Below are positions 36,315 to 44,610 of a stretch of 64,000 nt of DNA, piece by piece. Positions within the stretch are counted from its first letter, which is position 1. Every line of letters begins with the position of its first letter. The notes under the pieces were generated by a model, which did no database searches, was not told where the DNA came from, and worked only from the letters and a program-made list of their open reading frames with translations. The position numbers were made by a program, and so were the translations under genes. Source of the stretch: Streptomyces roseifaciens (GTDB taxonomy: Bacteria; Actinomycetota; Actinomycetes; Streptomycetales; Streptomycetaceae). Where the stretch lies: the NCBI RefSeq assembly GCF_001445655.1, contig NZ_LNBE01000003.1, positions 1,098,530 through 1,162,529 of the forward strand, in the 5' to 3' direction.

Positions 36315-37219
36315 GGCAGGAGCTCCGTGGGTAGGGAGGCCGGGGCCCAGACCCCGGCGTGGCTGACGACTTTCGTGAAGCGGTCCGTGAGCCGGTGGAA
36401 GACGGCTCCCGGGGACGCGGTGGGCGGGTGGGCCGCCGCGTCCAGCCCGCCCCAGGCGGCCATGGCCCGCAGCAGCAGCGGATCGGCCGGCACCCACTGG
36501 CCGTCCACCAGGAACTCTGCCCAGCAGTGCGGGGTGGAGTACGGTCTGGCCACGAGCAGCCCGAAGGCGAAGCGGACGCCGAGGCCGCGCCGTTCGCCCT
36601 CCGCCACCAGCCACGCGGACGCGCCGCCGCAGTCCGCCATGCGCGTGCGCCACAGGAACTCCGGGTCCCAGCGGACGGCCTCCGGCAGCAGGAAGAAGCC
36701 GACCGGCTCCAGGGCGCGCAGCAGCTCCAGGACGGGCGGGGGGAACGCCGGCCACGGCTGCCGCGGCCGTACGGTGAGCCGGTGCGGGCGCGCGTCCGAG
36801 GGCGGGCCCGCCACCACGCGGCGCCGCCCGCCGGGCAGCAGCACTCCGTACGGGCAGGGGCCGGCGTGGCCGGGCACGGGGCACGACGCCTTCACGTCGA
36901 TCAGCAGGGGCTGAGGGTCCGGGGCCGAGGCCGTGCGCAGGGCCGCCGCCCAGGAGCGGATGGCCCGCCGCTGAACCGACGCCAGCCCGAGGTGCAGGGC
37001 CGTGTTGCCCAGGTCGTAGCCGTCGAAGAGCCGGCCGGGGCCGTGGCCGGCGTGGGGCAGCCCGGCCGCCGTGAGCTCGTCCAGCAGCCTCGGCCCTATG
37101 CGGTGCAGGCGGCGCGCGCCCTGCTCGTCCACGGCGAAGCGGCGGTGCTCGTCGGGGACGAGCAGCAGCCGGTCCACGAGGGGGCGCAGCTCCCGCGCCG
37201 AGGGCGGCCGGGTCGGCAC
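36305..37219 (-). CDS. mitI: Transglutaminase-like protein (MitI position)
   Basis: About 304 residues if it starts at the GTG at 37219; the ribosome-binding site (GAGGAG) is about 12 bases upstream, so the start is uncertain. The C-terminal half has a transglutaminase/protease-fold triad: Cys in RMADCGGASAWLVAEGERRG, His in STPHCWAEFLVDGQW, Asp in VPADPLLL. The N-terminal half (LLDELTAAGLPHAGHGPG and around) is unassigned. Such proteins cleave or form amide bonds. In an acyl-carrier-dependent pathway a transfer or release of an acyl group is a plausible role. No MitI function is known to me. Confidence 0.7.
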   Translation of the reverse strand: MPTRPPSARELRPLVDRLLLVPDEHRRFAVDEQGARRLHRIGPRLLDELTAAGLPHAGHGPGRLFDGYDLGNTALHLGLASVQRRAIRSWAAALRTASAPDPQPLLIDVKASCPVPGHAGPCPYGVLLPGGRRRVVAGPPSDARPHRLTVRPRQPWPAFPPPVLELLRALEPVGFFLLPEAVRWDPEFLWRTRMADCGGASAWLVAEGERRGLGVRFAFGLLVARPYSTPHCWAEFLVDGQWVPADPLLLRAMAAWGGLDAAAHPPTASPGAVFHRLTDRFTKVVSHAGVWAPASLPTELLPCP

Positions 37220-37305
37220 GTGAACGCTGATCTCCTCATCCTTTCTCCGGGGCGGGACACGTCTTCTCCGAGGCGGTGCGGGGCGCGACCGCGGGCCGAG
37301 CCGAG

Positions 37306-38445
37306 TCAGTCGAGATAGCCGAGGGCCTGGAGGCGGGCGGCCACCTGCTCCTCGTCGCCGCGCGTGTACGCCGGGCGCGGCGCGTACGGGGAGTGGTCGC
37401 GCAGCGCCGGGATCACCTCGCGGGCGAACAGTTCGAGGGACTCGGCCCGGTGCCGCTCCTCCAGCCCGCCGAAGGCGAACTCGCCCAGCACGGTGTTGAA
37501 GTGGCCCTCCGCGGCCGCGGCCCGGATCCTCTCGGTCACCGTCTGCGGCGAGCCGACGAAGACGAGGTTGTGGTCGAGGAGGAAGCCGAAGTCGCCGGAC
37601 CCGGCGAGGATGTCGGGCGTGCTCAGTTTGCTGGCCGGGGCGTGCTGCTCGCCGGAGCGCCGCACGGAGCCGTACTGGAGGGTCTTGGCGAAGGTCTCGG
37701 TCATGTGCGCGGCCGCCCGCGCCTCGGCCTCGGCGTCGGTGGGCGCCACGTGGACGAGGGTCCAGTAGCCGATGTCGGGGTCGGTGGCGTGGCCGTGCTC
37801 GCGCCACCAGTCGAGGTAGTGGCGGTAGACGACGCCCATGGAGGCGCGCGGCACGATCATCGTCGAGCCCGTGTGGGCACCCACCTCGCTGAGGTAGCGC
37901 AGGGTGTTGCGGTTGGTGGTGGGCACCCACAGCGGAGGGTGGGGGCGCTGGAGCGCGGGGAAGGAGAGGGTGACGTCCCGGACCCGGTGCACGGGACCCT
38001 CGAAGTCGACGGCGCCCTCGCTGCCGAGAGCGGTGCGCAGCAGCTCGACGGCCTCCCGGGTGAGCGTGTGCCGGTTGTCGAAGTCGGCGCCGAAGGGCAG
38101 GAAGGGCTGGGGGCTGACGCCCGAGGCCAGCCCCACCTCCAGCCGGCCGCCCAGGAGGTGGTCGAGGGTCGCGACCTCCTCGACCAGGTGCATCGGGTGA
38201 CGCAGCGGCGGGACCCAGCCCATCGGCCCGATGCGGATGCGCTCGGTGTGCAGGGCCGCGCCCGTGCAGAACACCGCGGGCGAGGGCATCCAGCTCTCCT
38301 GCGGCGTGCAGTGGTGCTCGACGGAGAATGCGTAGTCGAGGCCGAGCCGGTCGGCGTCGCGGATCTCGCGCCAGAGTTCGGCGTAGCGCTCCCCGGGTGT
38401 GATGCCGGGCCGGCCCCACACGTGGGTGAAGTAGGCGAACTTCAT
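37306..38445 (-). CDS. mitH: LLM-class flavin/F420-dependent oxidoreductase (MitH)
   Basis: 379 residues from an ATG at 38445 that shares one base with the mitG stop (TGATG). Luciferase-family motifs: MKFAYFTHVWGRPGITPGER, LDYAFSVEHHCTP, RIRIGPMGWVPPLRHP, LDHLLGGRLEVGLASGVSP, LWVPTTNRNTLRYLSE, and the late VFVGSPQTVTERI. The EHH motif and length suit the alkanal monooxygenase-like subgroup, so FMN rather than F420 is possible. It is the cleanest member of the four LLM proteins in the locus and probably performs an oxidation or reduction during core assembly. Confidence 0.8.
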   Translation of the reverse strand: MKFAYFTHVWGRPGITPGERYAELWREIRDADRLGLDYAFSVEHHCTPQESWMPSPAVFCTGAALHTERIRIGPMGWVPPLRHPMHLVEEVATLDHLLGGRLEVGLASGVSPQPFLPFGADFDNRHTLTREAVELLRTALGSEGAVDFEGPVHRVRDVTLSFPALQRPHPPLWVPTTNRNTLRYLSEVGAHTGSTMIVPRASMGVVYRHYLDWWREHGHATDPDIGYWTLVHVAPTDAEAEARAAAHMTETFAKTLQYGSVRRSGEQHAPASKLSTPDILAGSGDFGFLLDHNLVFVGSPQTVTERIRAAAAEGHFNTVLGEFAFGGLEERHRAESLELFAREVIPALRDHSPYAPRPAYTRGDEEQVAARLQALGYLD

Positions 38446-39605
38446 CAAACCTCCCGCAGGGTCCGGTCGGCGGCCGAGTAGATGTGGTCGATGCAGGAAG
38501 CGAGGATGGTCACTTCGGCCATCGAGCCCTCGCCGAGGCCCGAGGCCGGCCGCCCGCCGCCGGGGCCCCCGAGCCGGCGGGCGAGCTCGTCGACCTGCCG
38601 CTCGTACTCGATGCCCACGGGCTCGTCCGGCAGCGCCACGGTCTCCTCGCGGCCCAGGCGCAGCACGGTGAGGGAGGACCGCGGCAGGCGGTGCGGGCTG
38701 AAGCCGAACGTGCCGCGCAGCGTGGCCACGCCCTCGGTGCCCTCCACCGTGATGGTGGTGACGTCGAGGGCCTGGTGGGAGGCCCAGCGGGTCTCCAGCG
38801 AGATGCCCACGCCCGTGTCGGTGACCAGGAAGCCGCGGGCCGTGTCCTCGACGGGCTCCGCGGGCCGGGCCTCCGGGTCGTCCTGGGGGCCCGGCCGCCA
38901 GTCGGCCGTGGCGTCGCCGCGCTCCATCCAGTCGGCCGACATGGTGCCGGCCGCCCGCACCACGCGCGGCCAGCCCAGCAGGTGCAGGCCCACGTCCAGC
39001 AGGTGCCAGCCCAGGTCGAGCAGGGCCCCGCCGCCCGACAGCCGCCGGTCGACGAACCAGCCGGTGCGCTGCGGGATGCCGGTGGCCCGGATCCAGCTCA
39101 GGTCGAGGTTGCGGACGGTGCCCAGGGTGGGCAGGAGCTCCGCAAGGCGGCACACGTCGGTGCGGTGGCGGGCGGCGCTCCACGAATACAGCGTCAGGTC
39201 GCCGATGCTGCCCCGGGCCAGGTGGTCGAGGGCGAGCGCCTGGGCCTCGAAGAGGGTGCGGAACACCGGCTTCTCGACGAAGACCGGCACGTCGCGTTCG
39301 ACGAGCGCCCTGGCCACGGGAAGGTGCAGGTGGTTGGGCAGGGCGATGACGGCCGCGTCCACGCTGTCGGGGCTCAGCTCCTCCGGGCGCCGCAGGATGC
39401 GGGTGTGCCCGTCCTCTCGAATGGCCTTCCTGGCCGCCACGGGGTCCTCGTCCACGACGGCGGCGACCCGGAACGCCGGGTGCGCCTCCAGCAGGGGCAG
39501 CCACACCTGCCGCGCGACCCACCCCGCGCCCACCACCGCCAGCCGGAGCGGTTCGCGGTCCGCGGGCCGCGCGGACCCGCCGGGTGCCTTGTCGGTGAAA
39601 GTCAT
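38445..39605 (-). CDS. mitG: Gfo/Idh/MocA oxidoreductase (RifL-like, MitG)
   Basis: 386 residues, joined to mitF and mitH by TGATG overlaps. The nucleotide fold is RLAVVGAGWVARQVWLPLL, the EKP box is VPVFVEKPVFRTLFEAQ, and the C-terminal substrate domain has SGGGALLDLGWHLLDVGLHL (the GGG-x-x-x-D-x-G-x-H motif with catalytic-type histidine). In rifamycin AHBA biosynthesis RifL pairs with RifK to make the 3-amino sugar precursor from UDP-glucose. MitG is the natural counterpart. The reading is family-level; the substrate is inferred from the AHBA synthase in the same operon. Confidence 0.85.
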   Translation of the reverse strand: MTFTDKAPGGSARPADREPLRLAVVGAGWVARQVWLPLLEAHPAFRVAAVVDEDPVAARKAIREDGHTRILRRPEELSPDSVDAAVIALPNHLHLPVARALVERDVPVFVEKPVFRTLFEAQALALDHLARGSIGDLTLYSWSAARHRTDVCRLAELLPTLGTVRNLDLSWIRATGIPQRTGWFVDRRLSGGGALLDLGWHLLDVGLHLLGWPRVVRAAGTMSADWMERGDATADWRPGPQDDPEARPAEPVEDTARGFLVTDTGVGISLETRWASHQALDVTTITVEGTEGVATLRGTFGFSPHRLPRSSLTVLRLGREETVALPDEPVGIEYERQVDELARRLGGPGGGRPASGLGEGSMAEVTILASCIDHIYSAADRTLREV

Positions 39606-40378
39606 CAGAAGCGCGCACCGCCGTCGACGACGAGGGTGGTGCCGTTGACGTACGAGGCCGAGGGCGACAGCAGGAACGACACGGCCGCCGCGACCTCCTC
39701 GGGCTCGCCGAGCCGGCCGGCTCCGATGAACTTGAGCACCAGGTCGCGTTCGGCCTCGGAGAAGTCCATCACCTCGGCCCGGATCGCCCCGGGCGCCACG
39801 ACGTTGACGGTGATGCCGTGCCCGCCGACCTCGCCCGCCACGGACGCCGCCCACGGCTGGAGGGCGCCCTTGGTCGCGGCGTAGGCGCCGTGGCCCGGCA
39901 GCCCGCTGGTGCCCGCTCTGGAGCCGAAGAGCACGATCCGCCCGTAGCGGGCGCGCATCATCGGCTTCAGGCACGCCTTGGCGAGGTTGACCGCGCCGGC
40001 CAGGTTCACTTGCAGCAGCCGTTGCAGGCTCCGCTCGTCGGTGGCCAGGGCGAGCCGGCGGGTGCGCAGGCCCGCGGCGGCCACGCAGCCGTCCACCCGG
40101 CCGAAGCGCTGCACGGCGGCGGCTACCAGGGCGTCGGCCCCCTCGGGTCGGCTCAGGTCCGACGCGACGGGCACGAGCGTGCCGCCCTCGCCCTCGGCCT
40201 GCTCCTGTAGTTTGCGCGCGGCCTCGGCGCCGGTGTGGTAGCCGGCGACGACGGTGGCCCCGAGCGCGGACAGCTCCAGCGCGCAGGCGCCGCCGATCTG
40301 CCCCGACGCGCCCGAGACCACGACCACCCGGCCGCTCAGTCCGAGCCGCTCCACGGCCCGTTCGGTGACGCTGCTCAT
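39605..40378 (-). CDS. mitF: Short-chain dehydrogenase/reductase (MitF)
   Basis: 257 residues, a complete classical SDR: VVVSGASGQIGGACALELSA (TGxxxGxG-type), CVAAAG in the NNAG position, catalytic SRAGTSGLPGHGAYAATKGA (S, Y-x-x-x-K), and the end motif SYVNGTTLVVDGGARF. It resembles FabG-like ketoreductases. It overlaps mitE and mitG by one base (TGATG), so expression is coupled. In a carrier-protein pathway it could reduce a ketone or imine on the sugar-derived half. Function in the mitomycin pathway is inferred. Confidence 0.85.
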   Translation of the reverse strand: MSSVTERAVERLGLSGRVVVVSGASGQIGGACALELSALGATVVAGYHTGAEAARKLQEQAEGEGGTLVPVASDLSRPEGADALVAAAVQRFGRVDGCVAAAGLRTRRLALATDERSLQRLLQVNLAGAVNLAKACLKPMMRARYGRIVLFGSRAGTSGLPGHGAYAATKGALQPWAASVAGEVGGHGITVNVVAPGAIRAEVMDFSEAERDLVLKFIGAGRLGEPEEVAAAVSFLLSPSASYVNGTTLVVDGGARF

Positions 40379-42666
40379 CAGCTGGCCTCCTTGGCGATGA
40401 TCAGATGACACAGGGACTCCTCCAGCGGCAGGTGCCTGCTGACGCGGGCCCCTTCCCGGGACAGGCCGGCGATCAGGTCGCCGGCCGTGGGCCACGCGGT
40501 GCCGCCGTGCGTGAGCCAGTCCAGGGCCAGTTCGCTGCCCGCCCCGGACGGCGGCAGGAAGACGTCGTCGACCAGCAGCCGGCCGCCGGGGCGCAGGCCG
40601 CCCAGCAGCGCGGCGAGCTCGCTGCCCGGGCCGGGGCCGTGGACGGCGTTGGCGACGACGCAGATGTCGGCCGCGCCGCGGGGCGGTTCGGGGCCGGTGG
40701 TCACCCGGCCCTCCGTGACGGCCGCGGCGACGGCGGGCGCCGGCGGCCCGGAGAGCCGGCCGACGGTCAGCAAGTGGCCGCCGGCCGTGGGGTCGGCGGC
40801 CAGCAGGCGCTCCAGGTAGCGGCCCGGCCCGGCGGTCACCTCGACCATCCGCGCCCCGGCCGCCGGCTTCAGCAGCCGCAGGCCGAGCGCGGCCCGGGCC
40901 CGGGCGCTCGGGCCGTTCATGGCGCCCTGGTAGACGGTGACGAGCCGGTCCAGGCCGGCGGGTGGGGTCTGTTCGAAGGGCCGCCGTGCCACTCCGCTGC
41001 GGACGGCGGCGGCGATCTCCTCACGGCTGACGGGCCCGCGCGAGAGGTGCTCCTCCAGCCGGATGAACGCGGCCAGTTCGGCGGCCCGCACGCGCGGCTC
41101 CGTGTCCCCGGGCGCCGCGGTGGTCAGGACGCCCAGACCGGCGGCCGCCCGCAGCACCCACTCCAGCGCGTCGGCGTCGCACCCCAGCTCCCGGGCCAGG
41201 TCCGCCGCCCCGGCGCCCTCCGCCAGCCGGTCCAGCGCGCCCAAGCCGTGCAGGGCGAAGAGGACCTCGGAGGTCTTGTAGGCGCGCGCCGCCTCCGCCG
41301 CCCGCCGGGTGAGCCGGTAGCGGGGGGCGGCCCGGACCTTGCCCGCGGCGCTGGTGGGCAGGGCCGTACGGATCACGAACTCGTCGGGGACCTTGTACGC
41401 CGCCAGTTCGCGGCGGGCGTGCTCGCGCAGCGGCTCCGGCGTGAGCCCCGGCCGCACGGCCGACACCTCCGCGACGATGCCGTCCTCGCCCGGGTGGCGT
41501 CCGCGCCGCGCGGCGACCCGTACGTCGCGCACGTCCGGATGCCCCCGCAGTACCTCCTCGACCTCCAGGGGCGACACCCAGCGGCCGCCCCGGCGGATCG
41601 CCCGGTCCTTGCGGCCGATGACGCGCAGGCCGTCCGGCACGGCCACGGCGAGGTCCCCCATGGCGTGCCAGGCGCCGTCCACGCGGACTTGCAGCAGCCC
41701 GGGCGTGCCGCCGGGGACCGCCTCGCCGTCCTCGTCCGCCAGCCGGTACACGATCCCGGGCAGGGGAGCGCCGACGCAGAAGGGCTCGATACGGGCCCGC
41801 CCGGCGAACACCGCACCCGTCTCGGTGGATCCGTAGTTCCGGGCGAGAGCGGTGCCGAACGCTTCCTCGAAGGCGCGGTCCAGCCGCTCGTCCACCGGCC
41901 CGGCGCCCACCATGGCCAGCCGCAGGGCGGGGGCCGGGCTCCCGTCGTCCGGCCCGGGCCGGGAGCCGCCCGCGCGCAGCTTCCTGGCCGCGAGCAGCCG
42001 GGCGATGCTGGGCACGAGCGCCACCACCGTGGCTCCGCGGGCCAGTTCTGCCGCGATCAGGCCCAGGGCCGTTGGGGGGACGGGCCGCAGCGAGGCACCG
42101 GTCAGCAGCCCCCCGAAGAGCCAGCCCAGCGCGTACGCGTGGGAGAGGGGGACCGGCAGTAGCAGGGTGTCCCGCCCGGTGAGCCCCACGCCGTCGCGGT
42201 AGCGGCGGCCCTCCGCGAGGAGGCTCGCCTCGTCGCGCGCGACGATCCTGCTCTCGCCGGTCGAGCCCGAGGTGGGCAGCAGGACGGCGGGCCCGGGTCC
42301 GGAGGCTTCTCCGGGCGGGCCGGACAGCACCGGGGGCCGGTCGCCGTCGCCGTCGGGGACGGTCAGCGACCTGCCCCCGCCGGCCGCCCGCAGCAGCCGC
42401 CGGGCCTCGGCCTCGGGCGTGCCCGGCTCCAGGAGCAGCGGCCTGGCCCCGGCGGCCAGCAGGGCCAGGAACGCGACCACCCACGCCGGGCTGTTCTCGG
42501 CGCACAGGGCCACTGCCTCGCCCTCGGCCGCCCCGGCCCCGATCTCGTCCGCGGCCTTGCGCACCCGGTCGAGCAGCGTGCCCGCGTCCGTGCCCGGCAG
42601 CAGGACCCGCCCCGGCGGCAGCCCGCGCACCGCGTCCAGGAGGGTCTCCGGCTCGCCGTCGCCCAT
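40378..42666 (-). CDS. mitE: Adenylation enzyme fused to an O-methyltransferase-like domain (MitE, AHBA-ACP ligase)
   Basis: 762 residues from the ATG at 42666 (GGGGGGAAG upstream). Residues 1-460 are an ANL ligase: AVLLPTSGSTGESRIVA phosphate loop, RNYGSTETGAVF, MGDLAVAVPDGLRVIGRKDR hinge, and a C-terminal lysine in PTSAAGKVRAAPRY. Residues about 470-762 add a winged-helix dimerisation domain (LFALHGLGALDRLAEGAGAA) and a Rossmann-like SAM fold whose motif I is degenerate (VEVTAGPGRYLERLL). MitE is the enzyme that activates AHBA and loads the carrier MmcB. The methyltransferase half may be inactive and structural. Confidence 0.85.
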   Translation of the reverse strand: MGDGEPETLLDAVRGLPPGRVLLPGTDAGTLLDRVRKAADEIGAGAAEGEAVALCAENSPAWVVAFLALLAAGARPLLLEPGTPEAEARRLLRAAGGGRSLTVPDGDGDRPPVLSGPPGEASGPGPAVLLPTSGSTGESRIVARDEASLLAEGRRYRDGVGLTGRDTLLLPVPLSHAYALGWLFGGLLTGASLRPVPPTALGLIAAELARGATVVALVPSIARLLAARKLRAGGSRPGPDDGSPAPALRLAMVGAGPVDERLDRAFEEAFGTALARNYGSTETGAVFAGRARIEPFCVGAPLPGIVYRLADEDGEAVPGGTPGLLQVRVDGAWHAMGDLAVAVPDGLRVIGRKDRAIRRGGRWVSPLEVEEVLRGHPDVRDVRVAARRGRHPGEDGIVAEVSAVRPGLTPEPLREHARRELAAYKVPDEFVIRTALPTSAAGKVRAAPRYRLTRRAAEAARAYKTSEVLFALHGLGALDRLAEGAGAADLARELGCDADALEWVLRAAAGLGVLTTAAPGDTEPRVRAAELAAFIRLEEHLSRGPVSREEIAAAVRSGVARRPFEQTPPAGLDRLVTVYQGAMNGPSARARAALGLRLLKPAAGARMVEVTAGPGRYLERLLAADPTAGGHLLTVGRLSGPPAPAVAAAVTEGRVTTGPEPPRGAADICVVANAVHGPGPGSELAALLGGLRPGGRLLVDDVFLPPSGAGSELALDWLTHGGTAWPTAGDLIAGLSREGARVSRHLPLEESLCHLIIAKEAS

Positions 42667-42667
42667 G

Positions 42668-43813
42668 TCACTTCCCCCCGGTGCGGAGGTAGTCGGCCTT
42701 GGCGTCGGCGATCATCTTGCGGATGCGGGGCGGGGAGTAGGTGGGCGCGGCGCACAGCTCGTCGAGGGTGATCTCGTCCTCGAAGTACATCGAGAGCGTG
42801 TCCCAGGGAGTGAAGCAGCCGTGGCAGGCCGACAGCCGCGGCCGGGGGGCGAGCAGGGCCCGGTAGAGCCCGCTGGTGCCGGCCTTCTCCAGCGTCTCCT
42901 CCCAGCTCTCCTCCAGGGCGTTGCCCATGTCGGAGAACCAGATGTTGGGGCACGGGGTGACGACCCCGTCGCTGAAGGTGGAGACGACCAGCCGCGGCAG
43001 GTGGCACCGGAAGGTGCGGCGCCCCTCGCGGTAGAAGCTCAGCAGCCGGTCGAAGTAGGGGCGCGGCGGGAGGACGGAGGCGAACTCGTCGTAGCGGTCG
43101 GCCAGCTCCTGGACGAGGCCGTGCTGCTCGGGGCGGACCGCGAAGCGCTCCGAGTCCGGGCCGCGCACGGGGAAGGGGAAGTACACCGGGGGCCGGGAGA
43201 AGCCCGTCAGCCACTCGGCGAAGGCGCAGGCCTCGGTGACGCTGCGGTCGTTGAGCACCGAGTAGATCTCCACGGGCAGCCCCGAGTCGAGGATGCGGGA
43301 GATGGCGTCGACGACCTTGCGGTGCAGGCTCTCGGTGGGCACCCGGTGGCTGTTGCCGTGGTGGAGGTGGCTGTCCAGGGAGACCTGGAGGACGACGTTG
43401 CCCCAGGAGCGGAAGCGGTCCAGGTGCTCCTGCCGCACCAGCACGCCGTTGGTCTGGATCACCAGCACCTCGTGCTTGCCGGCCTCCTGCTCCAGGAAGT
43501 CCATGATGCCCCGGACCAGGAAGATCTCACCGCCCGTCACCTTGAGCAGGGGCAGCCCGAAGTGGCCCCGCAGCCGGCCGGCGACGGCGTCCAGGCGCTG
43601 CCCCAGCGGGCTGCCGGGCTCGTAGCTGTCGCGCCGCGGCGGTTCGAAGATCAGCTGGAGGGAGTGGCCCTCCTTGAGATTGCTCTGCCCCGTGAGGCAG
43701 TAGGTGCAACTGAGGTTGCAGGAGTCCTCGTTGACCACGAGGTCGTTGCCGATCAGCGGCAGTTGCTGCCGGGTTCCTGCGGCAGCCGCCGACGGAGGAG
43801 TGCGAGGGGACAT
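42668..43813 (-). CDS. mitD: Radical SAM protein with a SPASM/twitch-like C-terminus (MitD)
   Basis: About 381 residues from the ATG at 43813 (AAAGGG upstream); an ATG at 43834 has no site. The cluster motif is C32-NLS-C36-TY-C39. KVTGGEIFLVRGIMDFL is the GGE region, and LVIQTNGVLV and VLQVSLDSHLHHGNSHR follow as in SPASM enzymes. Later cysteines in RTFRCHLPRLVVS, VVTPCPNIWFSDMGN and LSACHGCFTPWD suggest auxiliary Fe-S ligation. No B12 domain. It may form a C-C or C-N bond between the AHBA and sugar halves; this is inference. Confidence 0.85.
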   Translation of the reverse strand: MSPRTPPSAAAAGTRQQLPLIGNDLVVNEDSCNLSCTYCLTGQSNLKEGHSLQLIFEPPRRDSYEPGSPLGQRLDAVAGRLRGHFGLPLLKVTGGEIFLVRGIMDFLEQEAGKHEVLVIQTNGVLVRQEHLDRFRSWGNVVLQVSLDSHLHHGNSHRVPTESLHRKVVDAISRILDSGLPVEIYSVLNDRSVTEACAFAEWLTGFSRPPVYFPFPVRGPDSERFAVRPEQHGLVQELADRYDEFASVLPPRPYFDRLLSFYREGRRTFRCHLPRLVVSTFSDGVVTPCPNIWFSDMGNALEESWEETLEKAGTSGLYRALLAPRPRLSACHGCFTPWDTLSMYFEDEITLDELCAAPTYSPPRIRKMIADAKADYLRTGGK

Positions 43814-43839
43814 GAGTGCCCTTTCTACGGTCATGGGGG

Positions 43840-44610
43840 CTACGCGCGGTGCGGGTCACGGCCTCCCTCCGGCGGCCCGCCGGCCACGGGCAGCCAGTGG
43901 CGGTCGGCGAGCCGCTGCCCGTCGCCGTCGCCGTGCCCGCGGGCCCGGGCGAGCAGCGCCTCGCGCAGTGCGGGCACCGAGCCGAAGTGGGCCCGGGCCT
44001 GGCTGGTGTACCGGCCCGCGGCGGACAGCCAGCGCTCCACCGCCCCGGCCGGCAGCGGCTCGGTGCGCGGCCGCAGGCCCGCGTGGTCGCGCCCGCGCAG
44101 CCGGTAGGGGAAGTCCTCGTACCAGACGGTGCGCCCCGGTGCCAGGGCCTCCACCGCGCCCCGGACCAGCCGGTGGTCGACGTGCCCGCCCGCCGCCAGC
44201 GGCGCGTGCACCGTCACCCGCCCGGCGCACAGCGGGTCCAGCGCGGCGCGGACCTCCTCCGGCAGCCGCGCGTCCGCGGGGTGCCGGGGGCCGAGGAGCC
44301 GGCGCGGGGCGGGGTAGAGGAAGCCGTCGGGGCCGGAGCGCAGCGCGGCGTCGGTGAAGCCGAGTGGTACGAGGACGGCGCCCAACTCGGTGCACGCGGC
44401 CGCGTCCTCGCCCCGCCGCACCCGGGGATCGGCGGCCTCCCGCCACGTGCCGGACGCTTCGGCCGGTCCGGAGGCGGGGCCCGCGAAGACGGTGACGACG
44501 GTCGTCCGGCGGCCCTCGGCGGCCCAGCGCGCCAGGCGGCCGCCCACGGACCAGACGGCGTCGTCCGCGTGCGGGGCGAGCACCACGTGACCGCCGGGCT
44601 CGGTTGTCAT
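43840..44610 (-). CDS. mitC: PIG-L/LmbE family N-acetyl-aminosugar deacetylase (MitC)
   Basis: 256 residues. The zinc site is APHADDAVWS (H14, D17; the family usually reads PHPDDE) with the second motif AGGHVDHRLVRGAVE (H-x-D-H). The central TVWYEDFPYRLRGRDH is family-typical. PIG-L enzymes remove the acetyl group from GlcNAc-bearing substrates. In the mitomycin pathway the substrate is the GlcNAc-AHBA adduct held on the carrier protein made by MitB. Its ATG overlaps the mitB stop (ATGA), pairing the two steps translationally. Confidence 0.9.
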   Translation of the reverse strand: MTTEPGGHVVLAPHADDAVWSVGGRLARWAAEGRRTTVVTVFAGPASGPAEASGTWREAADPRVRRGEDAAACTELGAVLVPLGFTDAALRSGPDGFLYPAPRRLLGPRHPADARLPEEVRAALDPLCAGRVTVHAPLAAGGHVDHRLVRGAVEALAPGRTVWYEDFPYRLRGRDHAGLRPRTEPLPAGAVERWLSAAGRYTSQARAHFGSVPALREALLARARGHGDGDGQRLADRHWLPVAGGPPEGGRDPHRA

